A stretch of DNA of 17,479 bases from an uncultured Ruminococcus sp. (GTDB lineage Bacteria; Bacillota; Clostridia; Oscillospirales; CAG-272): contig CADBPA010000105.1 of the NCBI GenBank assembly GCA_902796505.1, forward strand, positions 1-17,479. The letters run 5' to 3'. This document shows, one piece after another, positions 1-8,000 of this stretch (the stretch's first letter is position 1; every line of letters begins with the position of its first letter). Position numbers and translations under genes: made by a program. Below the pieces are notes generated by a model, which searched no databases, was not told where the DNA came from, and saw nothing but the letters and a program-made list of their open reading frames with translations.

Positions 1-967
1 CCATACCGGCCATCGCGTTTTCGCGCATCTCGTTGGTTCCGGCACCCGACGAGATCAGGTTTCCGATCAGCGCCATCGCTCTCTGCAGCGAGACCGATCC
101 GCCCACGATGATCAGGATCTTCATAAAGTTGTTCAGCAGACCGCTGCTGAAAAATTCGAGATCGTTCGTCGTGATCGCCGAGATGACCAGCGCGTAGATG
201 TTGATCGCGACGATACAGCCGTAGCCCGTCAGGAATTTGACGAGGAACTGATCCCGCCAAAGCTTGAAATGCGCTCCGTCGTCGATGACCGAGGAGGAGA
301 TCGAGATCGGGGAGAAGATGAACAGAATGACGATCGAGATCGCCCGGTCGATGAACGAAAGCAGGGCGGATCCCAGACTCAGCAGGATGCAGAAACTGCC
401 GATCCAGCTGAAAAAGTAGTCGTAATCGGTCAGATCCATATAGCTTCTCGCGCTTCCCGTGCTCGCGTAGTTGAAGCTTTCCCGCAGATAAAAGTCTTCG
501 GGAACGCCGCTTTTACGCGCGTCCTGACCGAAGGCGCCGGCGAGAAAACGGCCGATTCCGTCCGGACTGCCGCCGAGCGTCGCCGTGTAGAGCGACTGCA
601 TCAGCACGTTGGTAAAATAAACGAAAATGGACAGACAGACGGGAATGAAGAGAAACGTCAGAAGCGTTTTTCCGACCTTGACGAGCACCTGCCCCGGCGT
701 CGTCTCCGCCTTTTCGCTCACGATGGCCCGTATCAGGGCGGCAACTCCGAACAGAACGGTCAGAATGACCGCGATCAGCGCCGCGCCGACAAAGCCGTAG
801 GAAATATTTCTGTTGCGCAGCAGGAAGGTGAGAAAATCGGTCTCCACCCCCTGATAGCGGATCGGCTCGATCCCGCACAGCATATTGGCGCACGACATGA
901 GGAAATCGATGATCCGGTACATCGACTTGGAAATGCCGTACAAAAAGTTCCAAAACCAGTTGAACAT
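1..967 (-). CDS. VirB6/TrbL-like conjugation channel membrane protein (partial, C-terminus outside window)
   Basis: This frame starts at ATG 967 and runs open to the window edge, giving 322 codons without a stop. The start follows AAGGAG/AAAGGA 12-5 nt upstream and lies 12 nt after the preceding lipoprotein's stop. The product is hydrophobic. I count about six membrane segments, near residues 57-80, 98-120, 185-205, 207-228, 245-265 and 285-303, with a soluble loop around 125-180. This size, topology and position after a two-helix pilin match the VirB6/TrbL-like proteins of Gram-positive integrative elements (the Mbov_0396-type family), which form the inner-membrane part of the DNA translocation channel. 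The motif FSPISI in the fourth hydrophobic stretch and the Ser/Gly-rich end of the visible part resemble that family as I remember it. Assignment rests on topology and context rather than on a catalytic motif. Confidence 0.8.
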   Translation of the reverse strand, partial: MFNWFWNFLYGISKSMYRIIDFLMSCANMLCGIEPIRYQGVETDFLTFLLRNRNISYGFVGAALIAVILTVLFGVAALIRAIVSEKAETTPGQVLVKVGKTLLTFLFIPVCLSIFVYFTNVLMQSLYTATLGGSPDGIGRFLAGAFGQDARKSGVPEDFYLRESFNYASTGSARSYMDLTDYDYFFSWIGSFCILLSLGSALLSFIDRAISIVILFIFSPISISSSVIDDGAHFKLWRDQFLVKFLTGYGCIVAINIYALVISAITTNDLEFFSSGLLNNFMKILIIVGGSVSLQRAMALIGNLISSGAGTNEMRENAMAGM

Positions 968-979
968 GATCCTTTCTCC

Positions 980-1705
980 TTATACTGCTCTCACCAGCAG
1001 ATTGATGAATCGGAACGGATAGGACGGAGCGTCGAAGTACAGCCACGAATTGTTGTCGAAGCGGATGAAAAGCATTCCGCCCTGCCCGGTGTGGAGCAGT
1101 CCGTCCCGGTAGCCTTCCTGATCGAAATTTTCGAGCAGAAAACTCTCCCATTCCTGCGGCTTGGTCGTACAGTAGGTCTCGGCGACGCTGTCATCCGGGG
1201 CGGGATCGTCGTATTCGATCCGGGCCTCCTTTTCCACCTCGTTGCCGTTCTCGTCGGTTTCCGTGACGATCTCGGTTTCGGGGGAGGATTTGTACCGGAC
1301 CCGCGAGGGCGCCGCCCACGGGGTTTCGTAGTAGAACGCGCTGATCGAAAAATCCGCCTCGGTTTCGGTTTGCAGAAAGAGCGCGATGCTCTCGATCGCC
1401 ATCTCCTGCTCAAACGGGAGAATGAGATAGACGTATTCCTCGCTCGCTACCGCGTCCTCCTCGTTGTCCCAACCCATGTTTTCGATCGATCGGTCGCTGA
1501 AAAGCGATTTCTCCACGTCGTACGTGTGCACGCCGCCGTAGAACAGACCGACGACGTCGCCGAAGGCTTCGTAGTAGGCCGCGTAATCTCCGTTTCCGCC
1601 CTCAAATTCTCCGAGATCGAAGCAGGATCCGAGCGTCAGGGGCATCAGGAGCAAAAGAACGGCGGCAAGGCAGCGTACGGCGAATGATCCGCGTTTTCGT
1701 TTCAT
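980..1705 (-). CDS. Small lipoprotein of the conjugation operon, function unknown
   Basis: The 241-residue product begins with basic residues, a hydrophobic stretch and the lipobox LGSC, so Cys28 should be lipidated and the protein tethered outside the membrane. I chose ATG 1705 because it gives a proper lipoprotein signal. The frame is open further upstream, to 1789, but that start would sit inside the pilin gene and put 28 polar residues before the signal. The ribosome-binding site is poor (AAGG directly abuts the ATG), so translation may be coupled to the pilin gene, whose stop is 13 nt upstream. The mature protein is acidic and probably beta-rich, with a strongly charged linker rich in Glu/Asp near residues 150-180 and an aromatic C-terminal part. 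I do not recognise a family. Its place between pilin and channel suggests a surface accessory of the secretion machine. Confidence 0.8.
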   Translation of the reverse strand: MKRKRGSFAVRCLAAVLLLLMPLTLGSCFDLGEFEGGNGDYAAYYEAFGDVVGLFYGGVHTYDVEKSLFSDRSIENMGWDNEEDAVASEEYVYLILPFEQEMAIESIALFLQTETEADFSISAFYYETPWAAPSRVRYKSSPETEIVTETDENGNEVEKEARIEYDDPAPDDSVAETYCTTKPQEWESFLLENFDQEGYRDGLLHTGQGGMLFIRFDNNSWLYFDAPSYPFRFINLLVRAV

Positions 1706-1718
1706 CCTTGCGACAAAA

Positions 1719-2030
1719 TCAGATGACGGGATATTCGTAGTTTCTGTACCAGCTGACGAAAACCGACGTTGCGATCTGAAGCGCGACAAGAAGGATAAAG
1801 ATCAGAACGAAGCCGATGATGGCGTTCTTGAGGCCGCTCTTTGCCTTTTCATGCTCCTGAGGATCGTCCGCTCTCGCATATTTGATGCCGAGCACGATGC
1901 ACCAGATCGCGCCGAGCGATCCGACAACGCCGAGCAGGACGGGAACGACGACGCCGAGGACGTCGAGCAGAGGTTTGACGATTTGGTTGATGTCTTTTTC
2001 GGTAACGGTCGATGCAAGTAAACTATACAT
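1719..2030 (-). CDS. VirB2/TrbC-like pilin of the Gram-positive conjugation type
   Basis: This 103-residue protein has two membrane helices (about residues 22-52 and 70-95) separated by a short charged loop (KYARADDPQEHEKAKS). That is the VirB2-like fold expected of a conjugative pilin or channel-lining subunit. The second helix begins with the pattern GLKNAIIGFVLIF, which I recognise from the Mbov_0395/Maff2-type pilin-like proteins of Firmicutes integrative elements, where the gene normally lies just before the VirB6-like gene, as here. The start has the best ribosome-binding site in the operon, AGGAGG seven bases before ATG, consistent with the high dose needed for a structural subunit. 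It follows the giant surface-protein gene by 58 bp. The short N-terminus lacks a clear cleavable signal; the first helix probably acts as the membrane-insertion signal. Confidence 0.82.
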   Translation of the reverse strand: MYSLLASTVTEKDINQIVKPLLDVLGVVVPVLLGVVGSLGAIWCIVLGIKYARADDPQEHEKAKSGLKNAIIGFVLIFILLVALQIATSVFVSWYRNYEYPVI

Positions 2031-2088
2031 GATAGTTCCTCCTATAAAAATTTTTTATATCATACCGCGCTTTCGCGTCGATACCGGA
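2031..2088 (-). promoter_or_regulatory. Pilin leader: strong RBS, AT-rich inverted repeat, possible -10 box
   Basis: This is the longest gap inside the secretion operon. Read on the minus strand it holds a small GC hairpin (GCGC-GAAA-GCGC type), TATGAT at 2064-2059, an AT-rich inverted repeat (TATAAAAA/TTTTTATA, 2043-2058) and then AGGAGG at 2043-2038. TATGAT could be a -10 box for an extra pilin promoter, but I find no matching -35 at 16-18 bp and no 11-bp direct repeat like that of the main promoter. The strong RBS is certain. The promoter is only a possibility. Confidence 0.35.
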
Positions 2089-5000
2089 TCAGTCGTCTGT
2101 TTTGAGTTTTGTGTGGGACAACAGACCGATCGCCACACCGGTCGCCGCCAGAGCGATGACGACGATCAGGAAAATGCTGGTTGCCGCATTGGCAATGCTC
2201 TTACGGGTGAAGGTGTATTCGGAAGAAACACCCTGCAGATTGGTCACGACGACGCGGTAGTCGCCGCCGGTGGTGATCTCCGGAACGCTCGCGGAGATGC
2301 CGACGTCAACGTCCGAGACGAGGACGCCGTTTTTATACACCTTCACGTTGTCGCCGCTGCGCAGCCCCTTGATCGACACGTTGCGCGCCGTGACGCCCCG
2401 GTTTTCCACCCCTTCCAGGGTGATGGAGGGAGGCGTGTTGTCGATCGTCACCGTGAAGCGGAAGGAGGAGATCGTTCCGATCCCCGTCACGCCGATGACG
2501 TAATCGCCGTTTTCGGTGAGGCGGACGCCGCCGTCTTCCTCCGGATCGAGGCGGACGTTGTCTCCGCGCGCTCCGGTCTTCCAGATCTCGCTGATATAGT
2601 AGTTGTAGGGAGCTTGGTACTCGAATTCTCCGAGCGAGTTGTTGATGAGATAGAAATCGGTATACGAGGTGTTGCCGAGGAAATCGGTGATCAGAAGCTC
2701 CCAATGCCCGGTCTGAGTGATCGCGCGGGTCCCGTCGAGATCGACGACCTTGCCGTCCCGGACCGCCGTCTGGATGACCGAATCGTCCTCCGGCGTAAAG
2801 ACGACCGAGGAATTGTTGACGACGCCGCCGGCGATCACCGGCTGATCGTTTGCGGGATCGGTCAGCGTGTAGTGGTTGAGGCTCTTATGCACGATCGTGT
2901 AGGCCAGGCGGTTGCCGGCGATATCCGAAACGACAAAAGCGTATTCGCCGTCCCGATAAAAGGTCGTACCCGGATAGTACTCGATCGGATCGCCGCCGTC
3001 TCTGCTGACGGTCGCGGAATAAGAGGAGGCGTCGAAGGAGAGCGAAACGTTGTCCCTGGTATACCGCACGCCCTCCGCTTCGATCTCGGTCATCGCCGAG
3101 GCGTCGATCTGCACGTCGGCGCGCCGCAGGATCGCCCGGATGGTCATCGTGTTTCCGTATTCGTCGAGGAAGCGTACCTCGTACTCGAACGAGCCGTTTC
3201 CGCTCGATTGATCGAGGCTGATGATCTTCGGTTCATCGAGGCTGACGGGGGTGCCGTTGATCGAAAACTCGTAACGCTTGCTTTCGGTGGAGAAGCGCAG
3301 CATATAGTTGGAATAGAATCCGTCGAGCGCCTTTTCCCAGGAGTAGCTCTCCCAACGGTTGGGATCCGCCGTCGTTTTGCGGGAAAGCGCGAGGGAGGGG
3401 ATGGGGTTGAAGTGGATCGTCTTGGAGACGAGATCGCCGTAGACGTTGCGGAAATTGATCCGGTATTCGCCGGCTCCGCTTCTGCCGATCGTCCCGGCGA
3501 GGCCGTCGCGGTCGCCCACTTTCGTCTCGGACACGTTGTCGTAAAGCACGGTCGTCACGCCGTCCTTGACGACGTCCACGTATTCCACTCGATCTCCCGG
3601 CAGGACGTCGAGCGGGGCGTTCGTATACCCCTGATCCCGCAGGAGCGCCTCTTCGTTGTAGCCGGCAAGCCATTCCTCCCGGAAGAGGAATTCGCTGTCC
3701 GCCGCGATCTCGAAGGCGAACTGCCCGGTGATGCCGTTGGAGGCGACCACCCGGACGTCGTATTTGCCCGGACGGTCGAGCAGGAGCGCGGTCACTCCGC
3801 CGGAGGGGTTGCCGTCGTAGCGTTCTCCGTTGACCTCAAAGCGGACGTCATCGCTGTACACGACGAGCTCGATGCGGCTGTTGGAGCAGATCAAGGAGGG
3901 TGCCGAGGCAAATTCTCTCGTCATTCCGTCAAGGTATGTGACGGTGACGACCGAGCGGAAAGCCCGGATCTTCTGAATGCGATAGACCGTCCGGTTGCCG
4001 AAGATGTTCGTCACGGCGACCGTATAGAAGCCGTCCTCGGTCCCCTTGAAATCCGAAAGGAATTCTCCGTTCCGATAGATCGGGGTGAGTTCGGGCTCCG
4101 TGGCGTCCGCCGAGTAACCCGCAAGGATCTCCACGACGTCGGCGTCGGCCTCCCCGACGGTCAGCGTTCCCGCCACGTAAATGTAGTTCAGAGATTCGAC
4201 GATCTCCGCCGGTCTGCCGTCGGTCAGCAGCGTGACCGCCGGCGCCGCTTTCGAGAGGTCCGCCGTAAAGAGGCTCGGCCGCTTGTTATTGCCGACGCTG
4301 ACCAGAAGCTCGGCGTGGATGCGGTCCTCGCTGCAGAAAACTCCGTAATGGAGGCTTCCCGCATCGTCCGCCATCACCGCGATCCGGAAATCGAAGTCGG
4401 TGATGACGTCGTACCACCTGCCGCGGCGAACGCTGTCGTCCGCGGGGCGGAACACAAAGCCGTCGGAGGCGATCCACTCGGCGTATTTCTTTCCGAGTCC
4501 TTCCTCCTCGTCGGTCACGGCGATATACTGCCCGTAGGTCAGCGTCGTGCCGTCGTAGTCAAAGACGTAGGTATAGGTCTGCTCCGGCGTGCGGATCAGA
4601 GCGGTCACCGTCGCGGCATAGGAGCTTTCCGCGATCAGCGCGTCCTTGCCGTAGGTCTGTCCCTCGGAGATCGGCTCTCCGTCGAGCGTCGCGGAGGCGA
4701 TCGCCTCTTTGACGTTTTCAAAGCGGAAGGAGGCGCGGTTGCCGAGATTGTCGGTCGCCGTGATGACGTAAACGCCGAAGTTGTTGATGAGAAGCTGTCC
4801 GTCCTCGTTCAGCGAGAGGTCGAGCGGCTGACCGTTGCGCGTGACCGAGTAGGAGCGGATGCCCGACGGATCGAAAAGACCCACGATGATGTGGCTTCCG
4901 CAGATGACGCTTCCGTCCGTGATGGACATCGCCGCCGTTTCTCCCTCGCCGATCGACAGCGCGCCGAGCGAGATCACCTCGCCCTCCGCGCAGCTTGCGA

Positions 5001-8000
5001 GCAGTTCCTCGTCGTCGAGGCCGACATTCGTCTTGTATGCCGTTCCGACAAAGGACGCGTCAAATTCCGGCGCCTCCACGTCATGGCGGCAAACGTAGGT
5101 GTGATCGTTTTCGGGATAATCCTCGAACCAGACGCGCAGCCTCCAGTTTTCGTCGGTGTTGATCGTCAGCACGCCGGTGGCCTCCGCGTAGGAGTAGCCG
5201 CCCTCCGAAAGCCCCGTCATCTCGAAACGGATCGCGCTCTCACCGTAGCTCGTGTCGAACGCCAGCCGGATGCGCGTCGAGGTAAACACGTTGGAGATGC
5301 GGGCGCTTTCCGGATCCGCCGCGATCCGCATACTGACGACATTGTCGGGATCGTAGCGGGAATAGCCGCCCGAGGAATTGAGATAAAACCAGTTGATGCG
5401 CGGAGAGGGGAAGTCGTATTCCTGCGTGATCGTGACCGAGTTTCCGTAGATATCGGTGACCACCGCGCGGTAAACGCCGGGATCGCGCAGGATCCGTACC
5501 GGCGCGTATTCCGAGGTCAGAAGCTCCTCGTTGAGATAGACCTCGTAAGAATAAATTTCGGACTCATCCCGGTTCAGCACGCGCAGAACGACGCCCGATT
5601 GCGTCCCGCTCTCGCTCATCTGCACGTCAAGGCGGGAGCCGGAGAGCAGGATCGTATAGGTCACGATATTGCCCGAACGGTCTCCGACCTGCAGATAGTA
5701 GTTACCGGAGCCGAGATCGTATCCCGGCACGTCGTCCCGGTAGAGGACGGTCTGCAGCGTGCGGGAGGGGTAGGAATAGACGGCGACGTAGGCGTAGGGG
5801 TCCGATTCGCCCATCAGAGCGTCGAGATAGGCGGAGGAGCCGGAGTAGTTGACGACGGTGCCGTCCATCTCATATACGTCCGTATTGATCACGATGCGCG
5901 CGACCGGGATCTCGCTGTCGATGCAGACGTTGAACTCGCTCACGCCGGCGTGACCGTATTCGCGGATCGTGTAGATGCCGCCGGCGCCGCCCTTGAGCGC
6001 CGTTTTCAGCGTTTGACCGCTTGCCGCGCTGATCGGATACCATTCCTGAGATTCGTAATAGCGGTAGTAGAGATAGGTGTCGGTATCGAGCGAGAGCGCC
6101 ATATTGGTCGCCAGAGGATATTCGACGCCGTCGATCGTAACGGTATTCCGATAGATCTGCGCGTCGCCCTCATAAACCGGGGGATTCAGAAAGGCGTTTC
6201 CGTTTTTCGTCGCCGCGACCGATTCGGCCGCCGCGTGGATCTGCGAGAGGGAGAGGTAAGGCGCGCCGGTGCGCGAATCGAGGTCGGATTCTTCGACGAG
6301 CCAGACGGTGCTGCCCGCCGCCACGATGCGGTTGACGATCGCGCCGATCGAATCGAGCAGATTCTCCGAGAGACGGTTCAGGTCGATCCCGGTATTCTGC
6401 GCGCCGCTCTCGCCGTAGTAGTAATACGCCCAGCCGTAGGCGCTCGACGCCGCGTTCCAGCTCTTTTTCTTATAGCGGATCCAGAGCTGCCCTTCCTGCG
6501 CGGTGCGCGTCTCTCCCGCGGCTTTGACGTAGGTCGTCGTGCCGGAGGAGCTGTTCAGCATACTCGCTTGGGTAGCGGTCAGCGTGACGAGGGTAAGATC
6601 CTGATATTCGGTGTACCGAACGTATTTTTTCGCCTCGGTCACCGAGGAGAAGGCGGGCTGCGTCGATCCGCCCTCGTATTTTTCGAGCGATTCGTTATAG
6701 ACCGCGCCGTAGGGAATAGAGGCGACCTTTTCGTTTTTGTCGAGATAATAGAATCTCGCGTCCGGGATGCGGAAAACGTTGCCCGCGAGGACGAGATCCC
6801 CGGACGCTTTTTTCCGGTTTTCGGTGAGGTCGTCCAGCCCGTCGGTCAGATAGAAGCTGATCGGGTTGGCAACCAGATCGACCTCGCTTCCCGCGACCTC
6901 GCCATAGATGCCGGGGATCAGCTGATAAAAGCCCGGCGTGAGATCGTCGATGACGACCGTGAAGGGATCGGACGGCAGGGACGGATAAGTCCTGTCCCCG
7001 ACGCTTATGCGGAACGAGACGCCCTCGACGATCTGCGAGCGGTCCTCCTCATGGACCGTCACCCGGATGCCTTTCCCTTCGTCCCGGTTGACGCTTTGGA
7101 TATCGTAGGCAGGGTAGGGAGACGTGACGTCGGTGATCGGAAGGTATCCGGAGGATCCGGGGAACTCGTGGCTTACCTTGAAGGTGTCGCGCTTGTCGTA
7201 AACCACCGACACCGCGTTCGACGTTGAGCGGTTGCCCGCGGAATCCAGAAGCTCGAAGGCCACCGTGAGGTTGATACGCGGATCCTCGCCCATCAGTCCG
7301 AGGATGAACTCGTCGGTGGGCAGATCCGGATAACCGTCCCGGTCGGCGTCCTCGCCGCCGATGTCGGAGAGATATTGATACTTTCCGTCTCCGAGGACGC
7401 TGAACGCCGCGACAGGGACGCCGTCGGTCATCAGCGGATAGGTCAGGACGACCTCTCCGTCGTCCGTCTCCCGGCGGACGATGAGGTTTGCGCCGACGAT
7501 CCCGGCGCCGCCGACCTTCCGGTTTTCAAAAACGTACCGTTTCGTTTTCAGTTCGTTCAGGGGCAGCGGCTCCTGCCACAGGATCGGCGGATCGCCGTCC
7601 AGAACGTATGGGCCGTAGGTCTCCGTCGCGGTCAGACCGTATTTGCCGACGACGAGCGCGTGCAGATAATAGCTGCCGCTCATAAGCCCTTCCGCCTCGT
7701 TTTTGACGAGAGACAGATGGATCGAACCCATATCCTCCTCGGAAAGCTTGCGGGAATACCGATAGGACGAGGGATCCTCTCTTGTCGCCTTGCTGTCGCT
7801 GAGGCTCCAATCGTAATAGATCGTTCCCTCGTTGATCGGCAGACTGCCGTTGTCGTTCATCGAAAGAATGAGATCGTAGCGGTTCTTCGGCGCGGTGCTC
7901 GCCTTTTTGTCGATCGAAAGCTGCGGCCGGACGTAGGTGACCGCACCGTTCGGAAGCGTCAGATCCCTGACGCGGTCGGTATATTGTACTTTGTTATTCC

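Noticed and set aside
269..1687. 472-codon plus-strand open frame over the VirB6-like and small lipoprotein genes
   Set aside because: It spans two well-supported minus-strand genes and their junction, has a low-complexity charged composition and no supporting start signal.
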